Under the pieces are notes generated by a model. It was not told the origin of the DNA. It made no database searches and saw only the letters and a program-made list of their open reading frames with translations. Position numbers and translations under genes: made by a program. 64,000 bases of DNA from Telmatospirillum sp. (GTDB taxonomy: Bacteria; Pseudomonadota; Alphaproteobacteria; Rhodospirillales; Magnetospirillaceae): contig WASQ01000151.1 in the NCBI GenBank assembly GCA_009712185.1, forward strand, positions 1 through 64,000, given 5' to 3'. Shown here piece after piece: positions 19,020 through 28,253 of this stretch. The first letter of the stretch is position 1, and the number at the start of each line of letters is the position of its first letter.

Positions 19020-21669
19020 CACGGTGCGCACCACCTGTCCCTATTGCGGTGTCGGGTGCGGACTTCTCGTCACGCCCGGGGGTGAGCGTACCGTCACCGT
19101 GGCCGGTGATCCCGATCATCCGGCGAATCGCGGGCGGCTCTGCGTCAAGGGAGCGGCCCTGCCGGAAACCATGGGGCTGGAGGGGCGCCTTCTCCATCCC
19201 GTCGTCGACGGACGGCGGGCGTCCTGGGAGGACGCGCTGGATCGCGTGGCCGACGGGTTTCGCGCCGCGATCCGGGCGCACGGTCCGGATGCGGTGGCCT
19301 TCTATGTCTCCGGCCAGCTTCTGACCGAGGATTACTACGTCGTCAACAAGCTGGCGAAAGGCTTTATCGGAACCGCCAATATCGATACCAACAGCCGGCT
19401 TTGCATGTCCTCGTCCGTCGCCGGACACAGCCGCGCCTTCGGTTCCGATACCGTGCCCGGCTGTTACGAGGATCTGGAACTGGCAGACCTGATCGTTCTG
19501 GTCGGATCCAACACCGCATGGTGTCATCCGGTGCTGTTTCAGCGCATCGAGGCGGCGCGGGCGGCCCGGCCCGCGATGCGGCTGGTGGTCATCGATCCGC
19601 GCAGAACGGCGACCGCGCAGGAGGCCGATCTGCATCTTCCCCTGCGGCCGGGATCCGACGTCGCGCTGTTCAACGGTCTGCTGGCCTTTCTCGCCGGACG
19701 GGGCGTGGTCGACAGGGATTTCGTCGGCCGGCACACCCACGGGTTCGCGGCGGCGGTGGCCGCGGCCGCCCGCGCCGCCGCGCCGGCGGACGCCTGTGAT
19801 CTCGATCCGGCCCTTGTGACACGGTTTTACGAATGGTTTGCCTCCACGCCCCGGACCATCACGGTCTATTCGCAGGGGGTCAATCAGTCGAGTTCGGGCA
19901 CCGACAAGGTGAACGCCATCATCAACTGCCATCTCGCCACCGGCCGGATCGGATGGCCGGGCGCCGGTCCGCTGTCGCTGCCCGGCCAACCCAACGCCAT
20001 GGGCGGGCGTGAGGTCGGAGGGCTGGCCGGCACCCTGGCGGCGCATATGGATTTCACCGACGACAATGTGGACCGGCTCCGGCGTTTCTGGGGCAGCCCG
20101 TCGGTCGCGGCGCGGCCGGGCCTCAAGGCCGTGGATCTGTTCCAGGCGGTGCGGAACGGGCGGATCAAGGCTCTCTGGATCATGGCCACCAATCCGGCGG
20201 TCAGTCTGTGCGACAGCGGCCTGGTCCGGGAGGCGCTGGGGACGTGTCCGCTCGTGGTCGTGTCCGATGCCATGGAGGCGACCGACAGCACCGCCTTCGG
20301 CCATGTTCTCCTGCCCGCGCTGACCTGGGCCGAGAAGGACGGCACCGTCACCAATTCCGAACGGGTCATCTCGCGACAGAGGCGGGTTCTGCCGGCCCCG
20401 GGGGAGGCCAGGGCGGACTGGTGGATCGTCTCCCAGGTGGCGGCGCGTCTGGGATTCGGTGCTGCCTTTCCCTATCGTTCCGCCGCCGACATTTTTCGCG
20501 AGCATTGCCGCCTGTCCGGTTTCGAGAACGACGGAGGACGCGATTTCGACCTACGGGGACTGACCGGGGTCGATTATGACGGACTGGTGCCGGTGCAATG
20601 GCCGGTTTCCGCGCCCGGACAGGAGACCCGGCGGCTGTTCGGCAATGGCGGCTTCTTCCATCCCGACGGTCGGGCGCGGTTCGTCGCCTTGCGCGCCCGG
20701 CCGCCCCGGGCGGCCGTGTCGGCCGACTGGCCGCTGCTTCTCAATACCGGCCGGATCCGCGACCAGTGGCACACGATGACTCGGACCGGCCTGTCCCCCC
20801 GTCTGTCGGCGCACAGTCCCGAGCCCTGCATCACCGTGCATCCGGCCGACGCGGCAGCTTTTGGCCTGTCCGACGGAGCCATGGCGCGAATCGAAAGTCC
20901 GTTGGGCGGGATTGTGATGACCGTTGTCCTCGATGACGCCCAACGGGTCGGCGAGGTCTTCGCCCCGATGCATTGGAACGACCGTTTCGCCTCGGCCGCC
21001 ACCGTTGACCGACTGATCGCCTGCCATACCGATCCGGTTTCCGGCCAGCCGGAACTGAAGGCGGCGCCGGTTCGGATTTCGGCCCTGCCGGTGGCGTGGC
21101 GGGGGTTGCTTCTCAGCCGCTCCACTCCCGGAACCCCGGATCCCGGAGTGGTCTGGTCGCGGTCGGCCGGGCGTGGCCATGTCGTGACCCGCCTTTGCGG
21201 CGAACGGCCGGCGGCGGACTGGCTGGAGTGGCTCCGCGCCCTTTGCGGCCCGGACGGAGACTGGCTGCATTACGAGGACCGTCGCCAGGGCATCTTTCGC
21301 GCCGCCCGTCTGTTGGACGGGAGGCCGGATGTGGTCTTTTTCGTCTCGCCTCGCGGGGACGCCTGGGCGCTGGACTGGCTGGGAGATCTGGGCCGGGCGG
21401 GCGATCTGCCGCCGGAGGGGCGGGCCGCCCTGCTGGCCGGAGGCGTCGTCCGGAACAATGCCCGCGGCCCCGTGGTTTGCGCCTGCCATCACGTCGGCCG
21501 GACCGCGATCCTGGACGCCGTCGCCCGACAGGGAGCGTCCAGTCTTGACGATATCGGACGCCTGCTTGGCGCGGGCACGGGTTGCGGCTCCTGCCGGCCC
21601 GAACTTCGCCGGCTGATGGCCGGGGCGCGGGCCGCCCCGGTCACGGCCGTCCCCGGAACCCATGATTGA
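19012..21669 (+). CDS. nasA: Assimilatory nitrate reductase catalytic subunit
   Basis: Molybdopterin enzyme reducing nitrate to nitrite in the cytoplasm. The 885-residue protein starts with the [4Fe-4S] motif TTCPYCGVGCGLLV and RLCVKG, followed by molybdopterin oxidoreductase domains (SRLCMSSSVAGH, the GGREVGG segment, DQWHTMTRTG) and ends with a BFD-like [2Fe-2S] domain (CACHH near 824, CGSCRPELRR near 860), as in NasA/NasC proteins that receive electrons directly. The start at 19012 gives the conserved N-terminus; an upstream in-frame extension from 18895 overlaps nirD and is rejected. Confidence 0.95.
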   Translation: MTDTVRTTCPYCGVGCGLLVTPGGERTVTVAGDPDHPANRGRLCVKGAALPETMGLEGRLLHPVVDGRRASWEDALDRVADGFRAAIRAHGPDAVAFYVSGQLLTEDYYVVNKLAKGFIGTANIDTNSRLCMSSSVAGHSRAFGSDTVPGCYEDLELADLIVLVGSNTAWCHPVLFQRIEAARAARPAMRLVVIDPRRTATAQEADLHLPLRPGSDVALFNGLLAFLAGRGVVDRDFVGRHTHGFAAAVAAAARAAAPADACDLDPALVTRFYEWFASTPRTITVYSQGVNQSSSGTDKVNAIINCHLATGRIGWPGAGPLSLPGQPNAMGGREVGGLAGTLAAHMDFTDDNVDRLRRFWGSPSVAARPGLKAVDLFQAVRNGRIKALWIMATNPAVSLCDSGLVREALGTCPLVVVSDAMEATDSTAFGHVLLPALTWAEKDGTVTNSERVISRQRRVLPAPGEARADWWIVSQVAARLGFGAAFPYRSAADIFREHCRLSGFENDGGRDFDLRGLTGVDYDGLVPVQWPVSAPGQETRRLFGNGGFFHPDGRARFVALRARPPRAAVSADWPLLLNTGRIRDQWHTMTRTGLSPRLSAHSPEPCITVHPADAAAFGLSDGAMARIESPLGGIVMTVVLDDAQRVGEVFAPMHWNDRFASAATVDRLIACHTDPVSGQPELKAAPVRISALPVAWRGLLLSRSTPGTPDPGVVWSRSAGRGHVVTRLCGERPAADWLEWLRALCGPDGDWLHYEDRRQGIFRAARLLDGRPDVVFFVSPRGDAWALDWLGDLGRAGDLPPEGRAALLAGGVVRNNARGPVVCACHHVGRTAILDAVARQGASSLDDIGRLLGAGTGCGSCRPELRRLMAGARAAPVTAVPGTHD

Positions 21670-21679
21670 GGAGGTGCGC

Positions 21680-22939
21680 ATGATGACTTTGAAGGAACTC
21701 CGGCGGGCCGGTCATTGGCCGACGCTTCTGGCATCGTTTCTCTATTTTGATTTCAGCTTCATGACCTGGGTCACGCTGGGGCCGCTGATGATCTATATCG
21801 CACGGGAGTTGAATATTGCTGTTGCCGACAAATTTACGCTGGTGGCGGTGCCGATCCTGGCCGGAGCCATTTTGCGGGTGCCCGTCGGCATCTGCTGCGA
21901 CCGGCTGGGCGCCAAGGTCACGGGCTGCGCGGCACAGGTGATCGTGATCGCGGCGGTGGCCTATGCCGGCTTTGGCGGTCTTCGAACCGTAACGGACATC
22001 GAGCTTTTCGGCATTGCCCTCGGCCTGGCCGGAGCCTCCTTCGCGGTCGCGTTGCCGCAGGCCGGCCGCTGGTATCCCCCGCATCTTCAGGGCATCGTGA
22101 TGGGAATAGCGGGGGCCGGCAATGTCGGGACGGCGCTCGATGCCCTGATCATCCCGACGCTCGCCGAGCAATTCGGATGGCGGATGGCGATCGCGTCGCT
22201 GCTGGTCCCGCTGGTGCCGACCTTTCTGTTTTATGCCGTCGTCTCGCGGGAGGCGCCGGGGCCGCGTGCGCGGGCCGGCTGGGACCGGTATCGGGCGGTT
22301 CTGACCGATATCGACAGCCTGTGGTTCATGTTTTTCTATTTCATTACCTTCGGCGGGTTCGTCGGTCTTGCCAACTCCCTGTCCCTGTATTTCAACATCC
22401 AGTATCATGTTTCCGGCGTTACGGCCGGCCTGATGGTTGCGGTCGTCGTATCCTTCGGGTCGTTCTTCCGGCCCGTCGGCGGCGCCGTCGCCGACCGCAT
22501 CGGAGGAATCCGGACCTTGATGGCCTTGTTCGGTGTCGTGTCGGTGGTCTATGCCATCGCCGCCTTCCTGCCGGCGGGGCCTGAGCCGGCGGTCGCGGGC
22601 GGAACGGTTTCCGGACTTCAGGGGCCGGCCGTTCATGCCCTGATCCTGTTCTCGGCGGGGGTTCTGTGCCTGGGGATGGGCAATGGCGCCGTGTTTCAGC
22701 TCATTCCCCAGCGGTTCCGGGGAGAGATCGGCACCATGACCGGTCTGGTGGGCTGCTTCGGGGGCATTGGCGGATTTTTCTTAGCCAAGGCATTGGGGAT
22801 GTCGAAAGACCTGACAGGGGGTTTTTCCGCCGGTTTTCTGTTCTTCAGCGTCCTGGTGCTGGCGGGGCTGGCGGCCCTGGCGGGCGTCAGAAAGCGCTGG
22901 CGGACCACCTGGGGCGCGGCCTCGGGCGCCAGGATCTGA
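21680..22939 (+). CDS. narK: Nitrate/nitrite transporter of the NNP family
   Basis: Major facilitator with about 12 membrane segments in 419 residues. Nitrate-porter features include WVTLGPLMIYIARELN near the N-terminus, RVPVGICCDRLGAK, and the glycine-rich nitrate signature GIAGAGNVGTALDALIIP in TM5, with a second copy (TGLVGCFGGIGGFF) in the C-half. The start at 21680 follows GAGGAGG; an ATG at 21662 overlapping the nasA stop is possible but has no such site. It supplies nitrate to NasA. Confidence 0.92.
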   Translation: MMTLKELRRAGHWPTLLASFLYFDFSFMTWVTLGPLMIYIARELNIAVADKFTLVAVPILAGAILRVPVGICCDRLGAKVTGCAAQVIVIAAVAYAGFGGLRTVTDIELFGIALGLAGASFAVALPQAGRWYPPHLQGIVMGIAGAGNVGTALDALIIPTLAEQFGWRMAIASLLVPLVPTFLFYAVVSREAPGPRARAGWDRYRAVLTDIDSLWFMFFYFITFGGFVGLANSLSLYFNIQYHVSGVTAGLMVAVVVSFGSFFRPVGGAVADRIGGIRTLMALFGVVSVVYAIAAFLPAGPEPAVAGGTVSGLQGPAVHALILFSAGVLCLGMGNGAVFQLIPQRFRGEIGTMTGLVGCFGGIGGFFLAKALGMSKDLTGGFSAGFLFFSVLVLAGLAALAGVRKRWRTTWGAASGARI

Positions 22940-22940
22940 G

Positions 22941-24647
22941 ATGCCGGCAGCGGGCGGGCGGCTTGATATCGGTGTCGGCGTCTTCTCCGACCAGGGGCGG
23001 CGCCGGCGCAACGAGGATTTCGCCGGCGCCGCCCGCCCGACCGCGGAGGCCGCCTCCGTTTCCGGGCAGGCCATGGCCCTGGCCGATGGAATAGGCGGCG
23101 CGCCGGGAGGGCGGGAGGCTGCCGAGATCCTCGTGCGCGGCTTCCTCGACGGATATTACGATCAGCCCGGCCAGCGGGGTGTCCGGCGGGCGGCGGGGGC
23201 AGTCCTCGATGCGCTCGACCGGTGGATCCGCAGCCAGGGCCGGTCCGCCGGTCTGGCGGGAATGGGATGCACCTTTACCGGCCTGGTGCTGAGTGGACGC
23301 CGCGCCCATGTCCTGCATGTCGGCGACAGCCGGCTCTACCGCCTGCGCGCCGACCGGCTGGTCCGGCTGACCCGCGATCACTGCCTGGACCGGCCGGGGT
23401 TGTCCCATGTGCTGTATCGGGCGGTCGGCCTCGACGAGGGAACGCGGTTCGATTACACGGTCCTGCCGCTGGAGCCGCATGACCGCTTTCTTCTGTGCAG
23501 CGACGGCGTCCACGGCATTCTGGACGACGACACCATCGCCGGCATTCTGAGCCATCGTCTCGGGCCGGCCGAAACCGCCCGGGCCCTGGTGGTTTTGGCC
23601 CGGGAACTTGGGGGGGAGGATAATGCCACCGCCCTGGTGGCGGACGTCCTTGCCCTTCCTCCCGCCGATATTCCGGCGATGGAGGCGGCGCTGTCCTCCC
23701 TGCCCATTCCATCGCTGCCCGGCAGCGGTGACATGATTGACGGTTTCGTTCTCGACCGCATCCTGGGCGAGGGGCGGGGCGCGCGGTCCTTCCTTGCCGA
23801 GGACAGACGGGATGGCGGCCGCGTGGTGATCAAATTTCCAAGACCCCGCGCGGCGACCAGCGCCGCTTTCCGCATCGCGTTCCTCCGCGAGGCCTGGGTG
23901 GCGGCGACGATCCGGAGCCCCTTTCTCGGAACCGTGCTGGACCTACCGCAGGGACGGCGGACGCGGCTTTACGCCGTGATGCCCTACTATCCCGGCGAAA
24001 GCCTGGAACACAGGCTGTCGCGCGGACCTTTTCTGACGCTGGAGGAGGGGGTCCGGATCGGTATCGGCCTCTGTCGCGCGCTGACCTGTCTCCATCGGGC
24101 GGGGGTCATTCACCGCGACGTCAAGACCGACAATGTCATCCTGGAGCCCGATGGGGGTGTCCGTCTCATCGATTTCGGGGCGGTGCTGGTCCCGGGCCTG
24201 ATGAGCGGGGAGGAGACGGACGAGGCGGCTCCGGGGACGCCGGGTTATATGGCCCCGGAATTGCTGGCCGGCGATCCGGGCAGCGAGGCATCGGATGTCT
24301 TCGCCCTTGGCGTCACGCTCTATCGCGCTTTCACCGGTCACTTTCCGATGGGGGGCGGCGAGGCCTTCACCACGCCCCGCTTCGAGGCGCCCCGCAGTCT
24401 GGCCCGCGATCGTCCCGATCTGCCGGCGTGGGGCGACCGTTGTCTGGCCCGCGCGCTGGCGGTCGACCGCCGGCAGCGATTCGCCGATGCCATCGAGATG
24501 CTTCAGATCCTGGACAGCGGGCCAAGGGCGGCCGATGTCGGCCCCGCCCGCCGGCGTTCCCTGTATCAGCGCGATCCCCTGCTGGTCTGGCAGGTGTTGT
24601 CGCTTTGTCTTCTGATCCTTCTTCTGCTGTCGCTGGCATGCCGGTGA
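22941..24647 (+). CDS. PP2C phosphatase-Ser/Thr kinase fusion with a C-terminal anchor
   Basis: A single 568-residue protein with opposing activities. Residues 1-245 are a PP2C phosphatase (RRRNEDF, ADGIGG, HVGDSRLYRL, LCSDGVHG, GEDNATALVADV). Residues about 265-520 are a Hanks-type kinase (GEGRGARSF, VVIKFPRP, HRDVKTDNVIL, DFGAV, GTPGYMAPELL). A hydrophobic helix (VLSLCLLILLLLSLAC) ends the chain, so it is a tail-anchored membrane protein. It starts 1 nt after narK. Such fusions recur in nitrate-assimilation clusters, but their targets are not established. Confidence 0.92.
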   Translation: MPAAGGRLDIGVGVFSDQGRRRRNEDFAGAARPTAEAASVSGQAMALADGIGGAPGGREAAEILVRGFLDGYYDQPGQRGVRRAAGAVLDALDRWIRSQGRSAGLAGMGCTFTGLVLSGRRAHVLHVGDSRLYRLRADRLVRLTRDHCLDRPGLSHVLYRAVGLDEGTRFDYTVLPLEPHDRFLLCSDGVHGILDDDTIAGILSHRLGPAETARALVVLARELGGEDNATALVADVLALPPADIPAMEAALSSLPIPSLPGSGDMIDGFVLDRILGEGRGARSFLAEDRRDGGRVVIKFPRPRAATSAAFRIAFLREAWVAATIRSPFLGTVLDLPQGRRTRLYAVMPYYPGESLEHRLSRGPFLTLEEGVRIGIGLCRALTCLHRAGVIHRDVKTDNVILEPDGGVRLIDFGAVLVPGLMSGEETDEAAPGTPGYMAPELLAGDPGSEASDVFALGVTLYRAFTGHFPMGGGEAFTTPRFEAPRSLARDRPDLPAWGDRCLARALAVDRRQRFADAIEMLQILDSGPRAADVGPARRRSLYQRDPLLVWQVLSLCLLILLLLSLACR

Positions 24648-24835
24648 CGGCGGACAGGGGGGCGGTCCCACCGGGACAACGGGGGGAATTCTGAGAACCG
24701 GGAGGTTGCTGAAATTGCCATAATCCGCGCATGAACGCGGATTTAATCGTTCATCCGCGCCGATCCTTCAATGACAATCGCCGGACCCGGAAAGGGTTGC
24801 GTCGGGACGCCGGGTGCGACCATGATGCCGCCGGC

Positions 24836-26215
24836 ATGGACGTTCTTTCTATTCCCTTCATGGACCCCGTCGCGGCGTTTTCCCCCTGGGCGGACCAGCC
24901 CTGGGCGATGTTGCTCGACAGCGCGGCCTTTCACCCCGACCGCGGCCGCTACGCCTTTATCGCGGCCGATCCGTTCCAGACCCTGGTCTCCACCGGCGAC
25001 AAGGTCCTGCTCGATGGACGCCCCGCCGGCGCGGATCCGTTCGCGGTGCTGGCCCGGGAACTGGCCCGCTGGCCCCATCCGCGCGCTCCTGTTCCGGTTC
25101 CTTTCGCCGGCGGTGCCGTCGGACTGATCGGCTATGAGGCCGGTCGTTATCTGGAGCGGGCGCAGGTCCGACATCGGCTGCCCGCCGGTCAGCCGGACAT
25201 GGCGCTGGGATTCTATGACGTGGTCGCTGCCTTTGATCTTGAAGACCGGCGGGCCTGGGTCATCGCCGCCCGGCCCGAAGCGGAGGGCCGCGCCGCCGGG
25301 ATGGCGGAACGGATCGGGCGGGCCGGCGGCAGCCCGATGGTGCCGCCATCCTGTCCGCCACTTCGCTGGAGGTCGGAATTGTCCCGGGACGCCTATCGCG
25401 GCAAGGTCCGGCGCATCCTGGACTACATCCGCGCAGGAGATGTCTTCCAGGTCAATATGACCCAACGGTTTCTGGCCGACCGGCCGGAGGGGTTCTCGGA
25501 CTTTGCCGCCTACCGTCTCCTGCGCGATGCCAATCCTGCACCGTTCGCGGCCTTCCTGCGCCTGGGGGACGCCATGACGGTCATCGGCGCCTCGCCGGAG
25601 CGCTTTCTGTCCCTGTCCGCGCAAGGGGCGATCGAGACGCGTCCGATCAAAGGCACCTGTCGCAGGGCGGCCACGGCCGAGGCCGACCATGCTCTGGCGG
25701 TGGCGCTGGCCGCCAGCCGCAAGGACCGGGCGGAAAATCTGATGATCACCGACCTGATGCGTAACGATATCGGCCGTTCCGCCGAGATCGGCAGCGTGCG
25801 GGTCCCGACCTTTGCCGGGGTTGAGACCTATGCCAGTGTTCATCATCTGGTGTCGGTGGTGGAGGCCCGCCTGAGGCGCGGCCTGGGGCCGGTCGATCTG
25901 CTGCGCGGCGCCTTTCCCGGCGGTTCCGTGACCGGGGCGCCGAAGGTGCGGGCGCTGGAGATCATCGATGAACTGGAGGTGGCGCCGCGCGGTCCCTATT
26001 GCGGGACGGTCGGCTGGATCGGATTCGACGGCGCCATGGACAGCAATATCGTGATCCGGACGGTGGTGTCGGCGGGTGGGCGTCTGATTACACAGGCCGG
26101 CGGCGCCATCGTGGCCGATTCGGACCCCGAGGCGGAGCATGCGGAGATGGTGACCAAGGCGAGGCCGGCCCTCAGCGCCCTGTCGACGGAGGACGAGACA
26201 TGCTGGTTTGGCTGA
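24836..26215 (+). CDS. pabB: Aminodeoxychorismate synthase component I
   Basis: Converts chorismate plus ammonia to 4-amino-4-deoxychorismate for folate. The 459-residue protein has the N-terminal lobe (GGAVGLIGYEAGR) and the chorismate-binding core: YRGKVRRILDYIRAGDVFQVNMTQRF, SPERFL, ETRPIKGTCRR, NLMITDLMRNDIGR and PGGSVTGAPKVRALEIIDELE. The KGT rather than AGT context supports PabB over TrpE. The ATG at 24836 (MDVLSIPFMDP) fits the family; in-frame codons extend to 24731 but look unconserved. It overlaps pabC by 16 nt. Confidence 0.9.
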   Translation: MDVLSIPFMDPVAAFSPWADQPWAMLLDSAAFHPDRGRYAFIAADPFQTLVSTGDKVLLDGRPAGADPFAVLARELARWPHPRAPVPVPFAGGAVGLIGYEAGRYLERAQVRHRLPAGQPDMALGFYDVVAAFDLEDRRAWVIAARPEAEGRAAGMAERIGRAGGSPMVPPSCPPLRWRSELSRDAYRGKVRRILDYIRAGDVFQVNMTQRFLADRPEGFSDFAAYRLLRDANPAPFAAFLRLGDAMTVIGASPERFLSLSAQGAIETRPIKGTCRRAATAEADHALAVALAASRKDRAENLMITDLMRNDIGRSAEIGSVRVPTFAGVETYASVHHLVSVVEARLRRGLGPVDLLRGAFPGGSVTGAPKVRALEIIDELEVAPRGPYCGTVGWIGFDGAMDSNIVIRTVVSAGGRLITQAGGAIVADSDPEAEHAEMVTKARPALSALSTEDETCWFG

Positions 26216-27054
26216 ACGGGACCCTGACGGAGGAGGCCTCCATACCGGTGACGGATCGCGGATTCACGCTGGGCGATGGTGTCTTTGAAACCATTCTGGT
26301 CGACCATGGGGCGGCCTGCCATTGGCCGCGCCATTGCGAGCGGCTGGCGGAGGGGGCCGCAGTTCTCGGGATTCCCTTTGACAGAGCCGCCGGGGCGACG
26401 GCCGTCCGTCAGGTGCTGGAGGCCAACCGGACGGAGTTCGGATCGGTGCGGCTGACCTTGAGCCGGGGTGGCGGCGCAAGGGGACTGGCGGTGCCCCCCG
26501 ATCCGCGTCCGACCCTGGTGGCCGGGGTGACCACGCGGTCCGGACAGCTCGCGGCACCGCTGTCGCCGGTCCGGGTCGTGACCGTCCGCCGGACCCGGCG
26601 CAACGAGTTTTCCCCTTTGGCGCGGATCAAGTCGCTCAATATGCTGGATAATGTCCTGGCCCGCGCGGAGGCGGTCGAGGCGGGCGCCGACGAGGCGATT
26701 CTGCTCAATACCGCCGGCCGGGTGGCGGAGGCCGCGGCCGCCAATATCGTTGTCCTGCTGGAGGGACGGCTGACGACCCCGCCCGTGACGGACGGCGTGC
26801 TTCCCGGCATTCTGCGCGCCCTGGCTCTGGAACGCCTGGGCGTTGTCGAGCGATCCCTGTCGCCGGACGATCTGGCGCGCGCCGAGGCGGTGGCCCTGAC
26901 CAACAGCCTTTCGATCCAGGCGGTCGGCCGGCTGGATGACCGGAACCTGGACGGGGAGGCCTCCCGGGCGCTGGCAGCGGCGCTGTGCCCCCTTCTGACG
27001 GCCGGGGGCGATCGCTCCGGGAGCCATCCGACGGGGGCGTTTCCTCCGCGGTAG
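26200..27054 (+). CDS. pabC: Aminodeoxychorismate lyase
   Basis: PLP enzyme of fold type IV that releases pyruvate from aminodeoxychorismate to give 4-aminobenzoate. The 284-residue sequence begins with WLNGTLTEEASIPVTDRGFTLGDGVFETILV and contains IKSLNMLDNVLARAEAVEAGADEAILLN, where the lysine forms the Schiff base, and VAEAAAANIVVLLEG. Branched-chain aminotransferases share the fold; adjacency to pabB decides the call. It is translationally coupled to pabB. Confidence 0.88.
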   Translation: MLVWLNGTLTEEASIPVTDRGFTLGDGVFETILVDHGAACHWPRHCERLAEGAAVLGIPFDRAAGATAVRQVLEANRTEFGSVRLTLSRGGGARGLAVPPDPRPTLVAGVTTRSGQLAAPLSPVRVVTVRRTRRNEFSPLARIKSLNMLDNVLARAEAVEAGADEAILLNTAGRVAEAAAANIVVLLEGRLTTPPVTDGVLPGILRALALERLGVVERSLSPDDLARAEAVALTNSLSIQAVGRLDDRNLDGEASRALAAALCPLLTAGGDRSGSHPTGAFPPR

Positions 27055-27134
27055 GGCGATCGGAACGCCTGTTGCGTCCGGGGACCGGCTTTCTTAAGGT
27101 TTGTCTCCCCGGGGACTGGATGAAAGGAAGAACG

Positions 27135-27746
27135 ATGCCGCGGATGATGTTTCTGCCCGGAGCCAGTGGCGGAGCCGATTTCTGGCAGCCCGCGTCCGAT
27201 CTCATTCTGCCGGGCCGGCCCCGCCATCTGTTTTCCTGGCCGGGCCTCGGCAATCAGCCGCATGACGACCGGGTGAGGGGGATCGAGGACCTGGTGGATC
27301 TCGTCCTGGAACGGATCGATGACCTGGGGCCGGAGGAGTCCTGCGATCTGATCGCCCAGTCGATGGGCGGACTGGTCGCCGTCAAGGTGGCGTTGACGGT
27401 TCCCGGCAGGATCCGCCGACTGGTTCTGACCGCTGCGTCGGCCGGCATTCCCCTGTCCGATCACGGGGGCGCGGAATGGTACGCGGACTATCGCCGGGCA
27501 TTTCCCGCCGCCGCGTCCTGGGTCGGGGCGGTCGGTGAGGATCTGACCGCACGGATTCCCGACATTGCGGTGCCGACATTGCTGATCTGGGGCGATGCCG
27601 ATCCCGTCAGTCCGGTGGCGGTGGGACGACGGATGGCCGAATTGTTACCGAAGGCGGAACTGAAGATCGTATCCGGGGGGACGCATGGGCTGGCGATCAC
27701 CCATGCGGCGGAGGTCGCGGCCCTGATTTCGGCCTTCCTGGCGTGA
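27135..27746 (+). CDS. Small alpha/beta hydrolase
   Basis: A 203-residue alpha/beta hydrolase with the nucleophile elbow AQSMGGLVAVK near residue 76, an oxyanion-type LPGASGGADFW segment, aspartate in WGDADPVSP and histidine in GGTHGLAITH. The start at 27135 has AAAGGAAG just upstream; an ATG at 27120 is a weaker alternative. It lies 80 nt behind pabC. Substrate unknown. Confidence 0.85.
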   Translation: MPRMMFLPGASGGADFWQPASDLILPGRPRHLFSWPGLGNQPHDDRVRGIEDLVDLVLERIDDLGPEESCDLIAQSMGGLVAVKVALTVPGRIRRLVLTAASAGIPLSDHGGAEWYADYRRAFPAAASWVGAVGEDLTARIPDIAVPTLLIWGDADPVSPVAVGRRMAELLPKAELKIVSGGTHGLAITHAAEVAALISAFLA

Positions 27747-27776
27747 GAGTGCCGGGGCGTCCATCCGGGTAGCAGC

Positions 27777-27804
27777 CTGTGCTGATCGGAACCGATCAGC
27801 ACAG
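27777..27804. terminator. 13-bp inverted repeat between convergent genes
   Basis: CTGTGCTGATCGG (27777-27789) and its exact reverse complement (27792-27804) flank AA. It lies 30 nt after the hydrolase stop in a convergent gap of 176 nt, so it is a likely bidirectional terminator. Confidence 0.6.
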
Positions 27805-27922
27805 CCCTCAGGCGGCTCTGAGCTCAGTTTCCCCGAAAGCCTTGGCTTCGCTCGCTATCCACTCGCGGGCCCGACTGTGGGCCAGCCGACCGGCTATGAG
27901 AAATCCTCAGCGCCGGTTGGTA

Positions 27923-28165
27923 TTATTTATCGACCGGTCCTGAGTGCGGCTTCTTTTTCGACGCGTCGATAATCTGAACCGGGACCACCCCCGGTTCAGG
28001 GTTCAGGAATTGCGCGGGGGCGGGGCGGGGTCTGCCCAGGGCCTCGACCGCGGCCATGAATTTTTCGCCGAAGATGTAGAGGACGAGGACGGACATCGAC
28101 ATCACGGCCGCGACAAGCAGCGTGAGGAGCCGGATTTGCCAGGGAAGTTTTGCGATCTTGGGCAT
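27923..28165 (-). CDS. Small single-pass membrane protein, unknown function
   Basis: An 80-residue protein with a basic N-terminus (MPKIAKLPWQIR), one strong hydrophobic helix at about residues 13-33 and a proline-rich soluble tail ending in KKKPHSGPVDK. I do not recognise a family. It lies 88 nt downstream of the serine hydrolase on the same strand and may share its transcript. Confidence 0.6.
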   Translation of the reverse strand: MPKIAKLPWQIRLLTLLVAAVMSMSVLVLYIFGEKFMAAVEALGRPRPAPAQFLNPEPGVVPVQIIDASKKKPHSGPVDK

Positions 28166-28253
28166 GGCGACTAATTAGAGTTTTGCCGCCCCGGACACAA
28201 CAGTTTCGTTGCCGCGTCCTGATCCCGGCCGCCGGAGGCGGCGCCCGCCCGGT

